In this document: piece by piece, positions 1-8,589 of the stretch
Position numbering within the stretch: the first letter of the stretch is position 1
Layout: every line of letters begins with the position of its first letter
Source of the DNA: CAVXDY01 sp963721335
GTDB lineage: Bacteria > Actinomycetota > Thermoleophilia > Miltoncostaeales > Miltoncostaeaceae
Length of the DNA stretch: 64,000 nt
Direction: 5' to 3'
NCBI GenBank assembly: GCA_963721335.1
Contig: CAVRIV010000001.1
Span: 434,001 to 498,000, forward strand
Translations under genes and position numbers: made by a program
Notes under the pieces: generated by a model
The model's input: only the letters and a program-made list of their open reading frames with translations
What the model was told of the DNA's origin: nothing
The model's database searches: none

Positions 1-1
1 C

Positions 2-115
2 GTCGCCGAGGGCGCGGTGCCGGCCCGCCGGCGCCGTCGGCGCCGCCGCCGGTCGCGCTCCGGCAACGGGGCGGAGGGCGCCGCGCCCGCCGCGCCGGAG
101 ACCCCCGAGGCGTGA
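2..115 (+). CDS. C-terminal tail of an unidentified protein (5' partial)
   Basis: The reading frame is open from the window edge and ends at the TGA at 113-115. The 37 visible residues comprise a run of nine arginines followed by a Gly/Ala/Pro/Glu-rich end. Such basic, low-complexity tails are common at the C-terminus of actinobacterial nucleic-acid-binding proteins such as RNA helicases, but no domain is visible, so no function is assigned. The stop overlaps the GTG start of the next gene by 4 bp, which supports this being a real coding end in an operon. Confidence 0.55.
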   Translation, partial: VAEGAVPARRRRRRRRRSRSGNGAEGAAPAAPETPEA

Positions 116-363
116 GCACCCTCGGCGATCGATCCCAGGTCGTCGCCGATGAGCTGTGGGAGCTGGTCCGCCGGCTCGCCGGCCGGGTGGCGGAGCTGGA
201 GGAGGCCGACGCCGTGGGCGAGCTGGACGAGGACGGCCGCGCGCGCCTGGACGGCCTGCGCATGCGGTGCGCCCGTGCCGCGGCCCGGGCCGGCCTGGCC
301 GACGAGCTGAGCGACCGGGTGACCGAGGTCCGCGCCCAGCGCGAGAGGGCCGCGAGGATCTAG
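112..363 (+). CDS. small hypothetical protein, predicted coiled coil
   Basis: An 83-residue protein starting at a GTG that overlaps the preceding stop (GTGA). It is almost entirely charged and helical, with heptad-like Leu/Val spacing (LWELVRRLAG, VAELEEADAV) and an Arg/Ala-rich second half, so a short coiled coil or helical hairpin is likely. There is no signal peptide, cysteine pair or recognised motif. Coupling to the upstream gene suggests it is co-translated with that basic-tailed protein, perhaps as a partner. Function unknown. Confidence 0.6.
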   Translation: MSTLGDRSQVVADELWELVRRLAGRVAELEEADAVGELDEDGRARLDGLRMRCARAAARAGLADELSDRVTEVRAQRERAARI

Positions 364-370
364 AGGCGTT

Positions 371-388
371 GCTCGCGGCGCGGCGAGC
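371..388 (+). terminator. short GC hairpin after the 83-residue gene
   Basis: GCTCGC (371-376) and GCGAGC (383-388) can form a 6-bp stem with a 6-nt loop just after the stop at 363. Only a short T stretch follows, so termination is plausible but weak. Confidence 0.3.
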
Positions 389-444
389 CGCGTTTCCCCC
401 TGAATCCTTAAGAGGTCACTAACGCCCTCCCCGCCGATGCGCGA

Positions 445-450
445 TACAAC
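445..450 (+). promoter_or_regulatory. -10 element of the protease gene (leaderless?)
   Basis: TACAAC ends 7 nt before the GTG at 458, with no Shine-Dalgarno in between. Transcription would start at or next to the start codon, as at several other genes in this window. No convincing -35 is seen. Confidence 0.35.
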
Positions 451-457
451 CTGAGTC

Positions 458-1396
458 GTGAGCGCCGACCTGCCGCCCCTCGACCCCCGGGCCCGCACCG
501 AGGAACTCCCTCCGCTGGCCCCCCGGCCGGAGCGCGGGGCGGGGCTCCCGCCGCTCGACCCGTCACCTCCCGCCGCCGGCCTGCCGCCCCTGGGGGGCGC
601 GGCCGGGCCGCCGCGGGCTCCCGATCGCCCGGCGCCCCCTCGGCGCCGGCGCGGCCCGCGCGGGACGGGCCGCCTCGCGGCCCTCGGGGTCGCGCTGCTC
701 GCCGCGGGCGCCGTCGGGGGCGTCTCGGCGAGCCTGATCACCGGCGGGGACGATTCCCCGCCGGCGACGGCGGAGGTGGCCGCGACCACCACCACGCCTC
801 AGCCCTCCATCACGGGCTTCGACGAGGACGACCTGTCGAACGCGGTCTCGAGGGTCTCGTCGACCGTGGTCCTGGTGGAGACCGACGCGGGCAGCCAGGG
901 CAGCGGTGTCATCCTCGACCCCTCCGGCCTGATCGTGACCAACCAGCACGTGGTCCGCGGCGCGACCTCCGTGACGATCCTGACGGCCGACGAGCACCGC
1001 GTCGCGGCCGAGATCGTGAAGACCGACGATCGCCAGGACCTGGCCATCCTGCGCCCGCAGACCCCGGTGGGCCGCGGCGCCGAGCTGGCAGAGGAGCCCG
1101 ACGGCGGGCTGCGCATCGGCCAGAGCGTGTTCGCCATCGGGAGCCCGTTCGGCCTCCAGGGGACCGTCACGGCCGGCGTCGTGAGCACGATCGGCCGCAC
1201 CAACGACCAGGGCATCCCGATGATCCAGATCGACGCCCCCATCAACCCGGGCAACTCGGGCGGCGGCCTCTTCGACCTGCGGGGGCGCCTCGTGGGCATC
1301 CCCTCCTCGATCCTCGCCCCGATCCCCGGCAACGTCGGCATCGGGTTCGCCATCCCGGCGAGCCGCGTGGCCGCGATGGTGAGCGACATCCCGTGA
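458..1396 (+). CDS. membrane-anchored trypsin-like serine protease (HtrA/DegP type, no PDZ)
   Basis: Predicted S1C-type protease of 312 residues. Residues 1-70 form a proline-rich cytoplasmic tail with four LPPL motifs (at about 5, 17, 30 and 42) and a basic stretch, followed by one TM helix (about 72-96) and a Thr-rich linker. The protease domain then carries the complete triad: His164 (TNQHVVRG), Asp194 (DRQDLAIL) and Ser267 (NPGNSGGG). The chain ends after the protease fold with no PDZ domain, so oligomeric DegP-like regulation is unlikely. The active site should face the outside of the membrane. Start GTG 458 is chosen for the promoter spacing. It overlaps moxR by 4 bp and heads the MoxR/DUF58/Bat cluster, hinting at envelope protein quality control. 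Confidence 0.85.
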   Translation: MSADLPPLDPRARTEELPPLAPRPERGAGLPPLDPSPPAAGLPPLGGAAGPPRAPDRPAPPRRRRGPRGTGRLAALGVALLAAGAVGGVSASLITGGDDSPPATAEVAATTTTPQPSITGFDEDDLSNAVSRVSSTVVLVETDAGSQGSGVILDPSGLIVTNQHVVRGATSVTILTADEHRVAAEIVKTDDRQDLAILRPQTPVGRGAELAEEPDGGLRIGQSVFAIGSPFGLQGTVTAGVVSTIGRTNDQGIPMIQIDAPINPGNSGGGLFDLRGRLVGIPSSILAPIPGNVGIGFAIPASRVAAMVSDIP

Positions 1397-2460
1397 CCGA
1401 CCCCAAGGAGACGACGATCCCGATGGACCCACACGACGACCGCACCGGCATCGAGCCGGCACTGGTCCCCAGCCCGTTGGCCTCGCCGCGCGAGCGCATG
1501 GAGGCGGTGCTCTACGAGCTGCGCCGGGTGGTGGTGGGCCAGGACCGCCTGCTCGACCGCGTGCTGGTGTCGCTGCTGGCGCGCGGCCACGTCCTCCTGG
1601 AGGGCGTCCCGGGACTGGCGAAGACGCTCACGCTCGAGACCGTCGCGCGCGTGTGCGGCGGGAAGTTCAACCGCATCCAGTTCACGCCCGACCTGGTCCC
1701 CTCGGACGTGGTGGGCGGCCAGGTGCTCGACCGCAACGGGGACTTCACCACCCGGCTCGGCCCGGTGTTCGCGAACTTCGTCCTCGCGGACGAGATCAAC
1801 CGCGCCCCCGCGAAGGTGCAGTCCGCTCTCCTGGAGGTCATGGCCGAGGGCCACGCCAGCATCGCCGGCGAGACGCACCCCACGCCGCGGCCGTTCTTCG
1901 TCCTCGCCACCCAGAACCCGATCGAGAGCGAGGGCGTCTACCCGCTGCCCGAGGCCCAGGTCGACCGCTTCGCGATGAAGCTGGTGGTGGGGTACCCGAG
2001 CGTCGCCGACGAGGAGGAGATCGTGCGGCGCATGGCCTCCGATCCGCCCCAGCCGCGCCGGCTGCTCGACGCCGAGCAGATCATCGACCTCCAGCAGGCC
2101 GCCGACGCCGTCTTCGTCGACCACCGGGTTCGGGCGTACGCGGTGCGGCTCGTGAACGCCACCCGCAACCCCGCCTCCGAGGGCCTGTCCGACCTGGAGC
2201 CCTACCTGGACCTGGGTGGCTCTCCGCGCGCGTCGCTGGCGCTGGTGCGGGGCGCCCGCGCCCTCGCGGTGATCCGCGGCCGCACCTACGCCATGCCCGA
2301 GGACGTCCACAGCCTGGCCCACGACGTGCTGCGCCACCGGGTGGTGCTGTCGTACGAGGCCCTCGCGGCCGACGTGAACCCGGACCAGGTGCTCGACGCG
2401 ATCGTCGACGCCATCCCCAAGCCGGCGGTGGACCTCGGCAGTGGCCGCTCCGTCGCCTAG
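1393..2460 (+). CDS. MoxR-family AAA+ ATPase
   Basis: A 355-residue MoxR-type AAA+ ATPase. The Walker A motif is GVPGLAKT, Walker B is LADEINRA, and the sensor region reads FVLATQNPIESEG, all family signatures. The C-terminal lid (YAVRLVNATR through SLAHDVLRHR) is complete. MoxR proteins act as chaperone-like ATPases for maturation of VWA-domain partners, and the next three genes encode a DUF58 protein and two VWA membrane proteins, so the canonical partners are all present. The GTG start overlaps the protease stop (GTGA). The first roughly 30 residues before RMEAVLYELR are variable. Confidence 0.92.
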   Translation: MTDPKETTIPMDPHDDRTGIEPALVPSPLASPRERMEAVLYELRRVVVGQDRLLDRVLVSLLARGHVLLEGVPGLAKTLTLETVARVCGGKFNRIQFTPDLVPSDVVGGQVLDRNGDFTTRLGPVFANFVLADEINRAPAKVQSALLEVMAEGHASIAGETHPTPRPFFVLATQNPIESEGVYPLPEAQVDRFAMKLVVGYPSVADEEEIVRRMASDPPQPRRLLDAEQIIDLQQAADAVFVDHRVRAYAVRLVNATRNPASEGLSDLEPYLDLGGSPRASLALVRGARALAVIRGRTYAMPEDVHSLAHDVLRHRVVLSYEALAADVNPDQVLDAIVDAIPKPAVDLGSGRSVA

Positions 2461-3370
2461 CAGCCGCCCCTCGCCCGAGGCGGTGCTGCGGCGGGTCGAG
2501 CTGCGCATCGCGCGGCGGCTCGACGGCCTGCTGCAGGGCGAGCGGCGCGGTCGCCGCCCGGGGCCCGGAGGGGAGCCCAGCCTCACGCGCGCCTACGAGG
2601 ACGGCGACGACGTGCGCTGGGTTGACTGGCCGCTGAGCGCCCGTGTGGGCGAGCCGATGGTGCGGGTGCCCGAGATCGAGCCGGTGCTGACCGCCTGGGC
2701 GCTCGTGGACTGCTCTCCCTCGATGGCCTACGGCAGCGAGGTGCGCACCAAGCTCGAGCTCGCCCGGGAGGTGCTCGGGGGGGTGGGCGTGGTGATGCGC
2801 CGCCGAGGTGACCGGCTGGGCGTGGTCGCCACCCGCGGGGGCGACCTCGACCTGGTGCGGCCGCCGCGCGCCGACCGCCGGGGCCTGGTGGCGGCGCTGG
2901 CGGCCGTGGATCGGCTGCCGGAAGCCGGCTCGGAGACCGCCGGCGGGCGCACCGACCTCACGCGCGCCATCTCGTCCCTGGGGCGCATCGCCCGCCACCG
3001 CGGCGCCGTCGTGATCATCTCGGACTTCCCCCTCCAGCCCGGCCTCGAGCGCGCCATCGGCGGGCTCGGCCGCACTCACGAGATCATCGCCATCGAGGTG
3101 CGCGACCGGCGCGAGCGCGACCTGCCGCGCGTGGGGCCCGTGGAGCTGCGCGACCTGGAGACCGGCCGCCGCCGGCTGGTGGACACGGCCGACCCCCGGT
3201 TCCGCGACCGCTTCGCCGCGGCCGTGGAGTCCACCGACCGCACCCGCGCGGCGCTCCTGGCCCGGGCCGGAGCCCGCCACGCCATCGTGAGCACCGGCGA
3301 GGACTGGGTGCTTCCCCTGGCGCGCACCCTCGACCGTCCCGTCCGCCGCCGCCGGATCGCCTCCGCGTGA
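2441..3370 (+). CDS. DUF58 domain protein (VWA-like)
   Basis: A 309-residue protein with the DUF58 signature (REYEDGDD/RW-type region, here AYEDGDDVRWVDW at about 50-62), followed by a degenerate VWA fold with the MIDAS-like sequence DCSPSMAYG. It begins at GTG 2441, 20 bp inside moxR, and its stop overlaps the next gene by 4 bp. DUF58 proteins are nearly always paired with MoxR. The exact role is unknown in most bacteria; it is likely a cytoplasmic adaptor between the ATPase and the membrane VWA proteins. Confidence 0.88.
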   Translation: MAAPSPSSRPSPEAVLRRVELRIARRLDGLLQGERRGRRPGPGGEPSLTRAYEDGDDVRWVDWPLSARVGEPMVRVPEIEPVLTAWALVDCSPSMAYGSEVRTKLELAREVLGGVGVVMRRRGDRLGVVATRGGDLDLVRPPRADRRGLVAALAAVDRLPEAGSETAGGRTDLTRAISSLGRIARHRGAVVIISDFPLQPGLERAIGGLGRTHEIIAIEVRDRRERDLPRVGPVELRDLETGRRRLVDTADPRFRDRFAAAVESTDRTRAALLARAGARHAIVSTGEDWVLPLARTLDRPVRRRRIASA

Positions 3371-4309
3371 CGTTCCAGCAGCCGCTCTTCCTGCTCGGCC
3401 TGCTGGCGGTGCCGCTGGCGCTCGCCGCCGTGCTGTGGTGGCGCCGCCGCCGCCCGGCCGCCGGAATCCCCCACCCCGACCTCGACGTCATCGAGGCCGC
3501 CTCGCCCGGTCCGCGGGCGCGCCGCCACCTGCCGCTGGCGCTGGGCCTGCTCGCCCTCGCGGGGCTGGCCTTCTCGCTCTCGCGTCCCGAGGTTCCGCGT
3601 GAGGTCCCCCGGGAGCGCGCGACGATCGTGCTGGCCGTGGACGTGTCGGGCTCGATGGCCGCCGACGACGTCGCGCCCTACCGCCTGCGGGCGGCCCAGG
3701 AGGCCGCCCTGACCTTCGCCGACGAGGTGCCGCGCCAATTCCAGGTGGGCCTGGTGAGCTTCTCGGGGCAGGCCAACCTGCTCGTGGCCCCCACCACCGA
3801 CCGCGCGGTGCTGCGCCGCGCCATCGACGGCCTGACCCCCGACGGCGCGACCGCCGTCGGCGAGGCGGTCGTCGCGTCGCTGGACGCGATCCGTGCGGTG
3901 CAGAGCGCGGGGGAGGACGGGCGGCCGCTCGAGTCCGCGCGCATCGTGGTGCTCTCCGACGGGGCGACCACCGTCGGCGTCGCGCCCCGCCTCGCGGCCG
4001 ACGAGGCGAAGCAGGCGGGGGTGCCCGATCTACACGGTCGCCCTCGGCACCGCCGCCGGCATCCTCCCCAACGGGCAGCCCGTGCCGCCGAACCCGCAGG
4101 AGCTCGAGGAGATCGCCGGCGTCACCGGCGGATCCGCCTACAGCAGCGAGGACGCCGAGTCGGTGCGCCAGGTGTACGAGCAGCTGGGCTCCTTCATCGG
4201 CACCGAGCGGGTCCGCTCCGAGGTGACCGCGTGGCCGGCGGGCATCGCGGCCGCCCTGCTGGTGCTGGCCGGCGCGGCGGCATGGCGGATGGGACCGCGG
4301 CTCTCGTGA
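3367..4309 (+). CDS. BatA-like VWA membrane protein, interrupted by a frameshift
   Basis: The N-terminal TM hairpin (LFLLGLLAVPLALAAVLWW; second helix about 55-75) precedes a VWA domain with a perfect MIDAS motif DVSGSMAADD. The frame breaks at about 4024-4026: deleting one C from GTGCCCGATC restores VPIYTVALGT and the remaining VWA domain, ending in a C-terminal TM helix (WPAGIAAALLVLAGAAAW) at 4309. The repaired protein is about 313 residues, normal for BatA. The start overlaps DUF58 (GTGA) and the stop overlaps the next VWA gene. A consensus insertion error is more likely than a real lesion because both halves are fully conserved. Confidence 0.8.
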
Positions 4310-5286
4310 GCTTCCAGTCGCAGGCCTGGCTCTGGGCCCTCCTCGTGCTCCCCGTCCTCGCCTGGGGGCTCGTGGCCTGGCGGCGCTCATCGCGCCAGGC
4401 CGCCGCCGCGTGGTCCGACGCGCGGGTGATGAGCGTGCTGCCCTCCCGGCGCACCCGCACGCTGCGCGCCGCCGCGGCCGCCCTGGCCCTCCTGGCGGTG
4501 GGCGCCGGCGTGGTCGCCATGGCCCGCCCCTCGGTGGACGCCACCGACCAGCAGCGGCGCAGCACGGTGATGATCACGCTCGACGAGTCGAAGTCGATGC
4601 TCGCCACCGATCTCCAGCCCAACCGGCTGAGCGCGGCGGTCGACGCCGCCCGCCGCCTGGTGGCCGAGGCGCCGGAGGGGACCGCGTTCGGGCTCGTGAC
4701 GTTCGCCGACCGGGCATCGGTGGTGCTCGCGCCCACCGACGACCGCGAGCGCATCCGCGCCGCCCTGGACGGGATCGGCGACACCCGGGAGGGGACGGCG
4801 CTCGGCGAGGCCGTCTCCGTCTCGCTCGGTGCCCTCCGCACCTCGGGCGCGATCGCGGACGAGCCGCCCGCGGACCCGTCCGAGTCGGCCGGCCGCGTGC
4901 TGGTGCTCACGGACGGGGCCAACTCCATCCGGCGCGCCACCAGCCCCGGCGCGGCGGCGGAGCAGGCGTCCGCGGCCGGCGTCCCCGTCTACACCATCCT
5001 TCTCGGGGACGACCCCGGCCGGCCGGACCAGCCGCTCCCGGCCGAGACGCTGTCGTCCATGGCCACGCGCACGGGCGGCATCTTCGCCCAGAGCACGACC
5101 TCGACCGACCTGCAGGCGGTCTTCGCGGACATCGGCTCGATCGTGGCCCCGACCCCGGTGCGGCGCGAGCTGACGGTGTGGGTGGCGGCCCTCGCGCTCG
5201 CCCTCCTGGCCCTGGCGGCCCTGGTGGCGGGGCTCGCGCGGCCCCGCCGCCGCGACGCGCCCCCGCGGGCCGCGCCCGCGCGGTAG
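4306..5286 (+). CDS. BatB/BatA-like VWA membrane protein
   Basis: A second VWA membrane protein of 326 residues. TM helices lie near residues 7-24 and 48-65. The VWA domain has a modified MIDAS, DESKSMLATD (DxSxS conserved, Gly replaced), with the distal Thr in TREGTALG and Asp in LTDGAN. A final TM helix lies at about 288-312. The frame is intact. The start GTG 4306 overlaps the preceding stop. Paired BatA/BatB genes after moxR are typical; they sit in the membrane with the VWA domain outside or periplasmic. The precise partners are unknown. Confidence 0.87.
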   Translation: MSFQSQAWLWALLVLPVLAWGLVAWRRSSRQAAAAWSDARVMSVLPSRRTRTLRAAAAALALLAVGAGVVAMARPSVDATDQQRRSTVMITLDESKSMLATDLQPNRLSAAVDAARRLVAEAPEGTAFGLVTFADRASVVLAPTDDRERIRAALDGIGDTREGTALGEAVSVSLGALRTSGAIADEPPADPSESAGRVLVLTDGANSIRRATSPGAAAEQASAAGVPVYTILLGDDPGRPDQPLPAETLSSMATRTGGIFAQSTTSTDLQAVFADIGSIVAPTPVRRELTVWVAALALALLALAALVAGLARPRRRDAPPRAAPAR

Positions 5287-6080
5287 GAGGCCCGGCGCTC
5301 CGCGCTCCGGCACTCGCCGTCCTCGGGGCGGCGCTGGCGGCGGCCCTGGCGGGGCCGGCCGCGGCGGCGGAGCGGCTGCCCGATCTCGAGCAGGAGGTGC
5401 CCCGCGATCTGGGGGTGCGCGCCGTGCGCGGGGACGCCGGAGTGGTCCACGTGCTGGGCTTCCGCTCGGCGGTCCGCAACGTCGGCGACGGACCGTTGAT
5501 CGTGCGCGGCGCCCGGCGCAGCCGCGCGGCCGCGGCCATGGAGGCCCGCCAGGCGGTCCGGCTCACGGGCGGCGGGCTGGTCGAGACCCCGGGGGCGGGT
5601 CGCCTTCGCTACGTGCGCTCGCCGGACCACTCGCACTGGCACCTCTCGCCCTTCCAGCGCTATCGGCTGGTGCGGGCGGACGGCGCCGAGGTCGCGCGCG
5701 ACCGCAAGAGCGGCTTCTGCCTGGGCGACCGATACGTGGCCGACACGTCCCTGCCCGCCGCCCCGCCTCGCGAGGTGTTCCGCAGCCGCTGCGGCCTGGG
5801 CGCCCCGCGGCTCCTGAGCCTGACCCAGGGCATCTCGGTGGGGTACGGCGACGACTACGCCGCCTACCTGGAGGGACAGTCCCTGCGCCTCACGGGCTTA
5901 CGATCCGGTCGCTATTCGCTGGTGCACCGCGTGAACGAAGGCGGCCTCCTGCGCGAGAGCCGCGTCTCCAACAACGCCGCCTCGGTGCTGGTGGGGCTCT
6001 CATGGCGCGCCGGACGCCCGACCGTGACGGTGCTGCGGCGCTGCCCGGGCAGCGCGCGGTGCGAGGTGCCCCGGACCTGA
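5178..6080 (+). CDS. secreted lysyl-oxidase-family protein (start uncertain)
   Basis: The frame encodes a signal-peptide-like segment (ALAVLGAALAAALAG) followed by a bacterial lysyl oxidase domain. The copper-site segment is DHSHWHL, followed by RKSGFCLGD, ISVGYGDDY and a closing NN pair. Lysyl oxidases are copper amine oxidases using a tyrosine-derived quinone; activity of bacterial members is rarely shown. No ATG/GTG/TTG sits directly before the signal sequence. The nearest in-frame start, GTG 5178, lies 108 bp inside batB and would add an implausible Gly/Pro/Arg-rich extension, so either an indel hides the start or initiation occurs at a non-standard codon near 5283-5331. It follows the Bat cluster and is probably co-transcribed. 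Confidence 0.65.
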   Translation: MGGGPRARPPGPGGPGGGARAAPPPRRAPAGRARAVGGPALRAPALAVLGAALAAALAGPAAAAERLPDLEQEVPRDLGVRAVRGDAGVVHVLGFRSAVRNVGDGPLIVRGARRSRAAAAMEARQAVRLTGGGLVETPGAGRLRYVRSPDHSHWHLSPFQRYRLVRADGAEVARDRKSGFCLGDRYVADTSLPAAPPREVFRSRCGLGAPRLLSLTQGISVGYGDDYAAYLEGQSLRLTGLRSGRYSLVHRVNEGGLLRESRVSNNAASVLVGLSWRAGRPTVTVLRRCPGSARCEVPRT

Positions 6081-6088
6081 AACCCGAT

Positions 6089-6131
6089 CTGCAACGTTGC
6101 AGGTGGAGGTTGTGGCAGCTTTGACTGCCAC
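6089..6131. other. palindrome and hairpin between two genes
   Basis: A perfect 14-bp palindrome CTGCAACGTTGCAG lies at 6089-6102. It is followed by a 7-bp stem (GTGGCAG 6112-6118 / CTGCCAC 6125-6131) with a 6-nt loop. There is no T run. The first could be an operator for the downstream gene, the second a weak terminator of the lysyl-oxidase gene. Confidence 0.35.
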
Positions 6132-6223
6132 GGCGGCCTTCACGCGGCGGCTCTCGGGCTTCAATCTGCGCGGCGTGGGATGAAAAGCGCAAGGCTGCGC
6201 GCGGCGACGGGAAGGTCCGGCAG

Positions 6224-7649
6224 ATGAGACGAACGGCTCGAGGCGGCGTGTTGCGGGTGGGGCTCCTCGCGGCGCTGGTGATGCTCGCCATCCCCGCGGT
6301 CGCGTCGGCCGTCGGCATCGCCCTCAACCGCACGCCGGCGCCGCCTCAGGCGATCCAGCGCGGCGTCGGCACGGAGCAGTTCGAGTTCTCCGTGACCTAC
6401 GACACGGTCGCCGACCGCGTCGTCGACACCATCACCGACCCGAACGGGCTCGTTGCGCAGCAGCAGGCCCAGAGCATCGCCGGCCAGCCCGGACCGGCCA
6501 ACGGCACGCGCCAGTTCGCCCCGGGCGCGGGCGCCCCCGTCGGCCGCTACAAGGCGTCGGTGGACTTCTACTCGGCCCCCGGTCCCGCGATCGAGGCCCA
6601 GGCGCTCGTCGTCTTCGACGTCGCCGACAGCCTCGGCACGCTGCAGCTGGTGAAGTTCGAGGACGTGAACGGCGACGGCGTCCGGCAGGCGGGCGAGCCC
6701 GGCGTGCCGGGCTGGGTCTTCCGCCTCACGAACCCCCAGGGGAACCCGAGCGTCGGCGCAGACGGGTGCCGACGGCACCGTCACCATCCCCAGCGTCCCC
6801 GCCGGCGTCTGGCAGGTGGCCGAGGTGGTCGATCCGATGTGGGTGGCCATCACGCCCGCGACCGGCACGGTCACGGTCCCGACCGGCGGCATCGGCACCT
6901 TCACCGCCGGGAACGCCCGCCCCGCCCCGATCAGCGGCGTGGTCTACATCGACACCAACAGCAACGGCATCCGCGACGCCGGCGAGGTCGGGCGTCCGGG
7001 CGTGCGCCTGGACCTGGGCGGCACCCGCCCCGGCGGCGTCGCCGTCCCGGCGCAGACCGTGCTCTCGGGCAGCGACGGCAGCTACGTCTTCCCCGGCCTC
7101 CTCCCCGGCACCTACACGGTGGGCATGAGGGTTCCGGGAGGTCTCACCGCCACCACGCCGCGCACCATCGGCGGCATCGGGATCCTGTCGGGCCAGGGGA
7201 GCCCGAACAACAACTTCGGCCTGGTCGGCCCGGGCGCCAACATCACGGGCAGCCCGCGGCCGGACATCGGCATCAACAAGGCCGGCCCGGCCACGGCCAG
7301 GCGCGGATCGACGTTCACCTACACCATCGCCGTGCGCAACCGGAGCAACTTCACCGCGCGCAACGTCGTGGTGACCGACCTGCTGCCGGTGACGCTCACG
7401 CTGGCGCGCGACATCACGAGCTCGAAGGTCCGTCTCGTCAACGGCGTCATCACCTGGACCATCGGCGACATGCCCCCGAACGCCCTGCGCACCCTGCGCG
7501 TGCCGGTGAGGGTGAGCCCGACCGCCACGGGCAGCATCCGCAATACGGCCACGGTGACCGCCGACGGGCTGCCGCCCAAGCGCGACACCGTCACGACGCG
7601 GGTGCTGGGCCCGAAGCCGGTCGCCCGTGCCGGAGGCGTGACGGGTTGA
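6224..7649 (+). CDS. secreted SdrD-B/DUF11 repeat protein, frameshifted
   Basis: Signal peptide (LLAALVMLAIPAVASA), then a roughly 100-residue N-terminal domain, then two SdrD B-like beta-sandwich modules each opening with a calcium-loop-like motif (DVNGDGVRQAGEPG and DTNSNGIRDAGEVG) and ending PSVPAG / PGLLPGTYTVG. A DUF11 adhesin-type module follows (FTYTIAVRNRSNF, VVVTDLLP, NTATVTADG). The frame breaks at 6766-6767; removing one base from GACGGGTGCC restores VGADGADGTV and joins the two halves into a protein of about 475 residues. No LPXTG or anchor is visible, so it is probably released or bound non-covalently to the surface. It overlaps the downstream transpeptidase by 1 bp (TGATG). Confidence 0.75.
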
Positions 7650-8390
7650 TGGGGTGGCGCTCGAGGCCGGCGGCCCTCTGGGCCGCCGGCGCGGCCGCCG
7701 CGTGCGCGATCGCCGCGGGCACCGCCACCGCGGCGAGCCCCGTGGTCCCGGTCGCCAGCCGTCCCACCACCACCGAGGCCTGGACCGCGCGCGTGCTCCT
7801 GCCGGTGCACACCCGGTCGGCCCCGAGGGAGGGCGCGAGGAAGACCGGCAAGCTGTCGGTGCACGCGCCCTACAACGGCGGTCCCCAGGTGCTCCTGGTG
7901 CTGAACGCGAGCCGGGACGATCGCGGCCGGGTCTGGTATCGCGTCCGGCTGCCGAAGCGCCCGAACGACGCCGCGGGCTGGATCCCGGCCGAGGCGGTCC
8001 AGGTGAAGCGCACGCCCTACCGGATCACGGTGCGCCTGGGCGCGCGCCGGGTCGAGCTGCTGCGCAAGGGCAGGGTGATCGACCGCTGGACCGTCGCGGT
8101 GGGCACGCCGGCCAACCCGACCCCGGTCGGGACGGTTCGCGATCAGCGAGATCGTGAAGCAGGCCCGGCCCGGCGGGTTCTTCGGCCCCTACATCCTCAC
8201 CCTCACCGCGCACTCGGCGAACCTGTCCGACTTCGACGGCGGCGACGGGCGGGTGGCGCTGCACGGCACGAGCCTGCCCAACCTGCTCGGCCAGGCCGTG
8301 AGCCACGGCTGCGTGCGGCTGCCGAACCCGGCGGCGATCAGGCTGGCCAAGACGGTCCCCGCCGGCGCCCCGGTTGACATCCTCTCGTAG
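7649..8390 (+). CDS. L,D-transpeptidase (YkuD domain), frameshifted
   Basis: Exported enzyme with an N-terminal signal helix (ALWAAGAAAACAIAAGTATA), a roughly 90-residue SH3-like region and a C-terminal YkuD domain bearing the catalytic signature HGT...SHGCVRL. The cysteine forms the acyl intermediate in 3-3 peptidoglycan cross-linking. The frame breaks at 8134-8135: omitting one G from GACGGTTCGC gives GTFAISEIVKQ and continuous reading to 8390. The ATG shares one base with the stop of the SdrD-type protein, so translation is probably coupled; a wall cross-linker beside a surface protein is a sensible pair. The repaired length of about 246 residues is normal. Confidence 0.82.
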
Positions 8391-8433
8391 CCTCCTGCGC
8401 GGCCGCCGGAGCCGCTGAGGGGCCGTCGCCGAC

Positions 8434-8463
8434 TTGACCGAGGTGGCCGCGGCTTACTAGTTT
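8434..8463 (+). promoter_or_regulatory. candidate promoter of the ABC importer operon
   Basis: TTGACC (8434-8439) and TAGTTT (8458-8463) are spaced by 18 bp, giving a predicted transcription start near 8470 and an mRNA leader that contains the strong AAGGAGG at 8485-8491. No palindromic operator is obvious. Confidence 0.45.
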
Positions 8464-8496
8464 CAAACGGCACGTTCTCAGGGCAAGGAGGTCCTC

Positions 8497-8589
8497 GTGA
8501 CCTGGTCCCCGCCTGCCCCGGCGGCAGGTGCGACCTTCGCACCGCCCCGTCCACACCCCGCGGCCCCCCGCCCCGGAGGCCGCTGCTGA
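8497..8589 (+). CDS. 30-codon leader ORF upstream of the ABC ATPase
   Basis: A GTG at 8497 follows a near-perfect Shine-Dalgarno (AAGGAGG 8485-8491, 5-nt spacing) and opens a 30-residue Pro/Ala-rich peptide (begins MTWSPPAPAA, ends RPGGRC). Its TGA at 8587-8589 overlaps the ATG of the ATPase gene by one base (TGATG). It is the best ribosome binding site of the operon and is in a different frame from the ATPase. It therefore looks like a translated leader that couples or attenuates ATPase synthesis. It could instead be a remnant of a longer N-terminus hidden by an indel; ABC ATPases do not normally have one. Confidence 0.45.
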   Translation: MTWSPPAPAAGATFAPPRPHPAAPRPGGRC

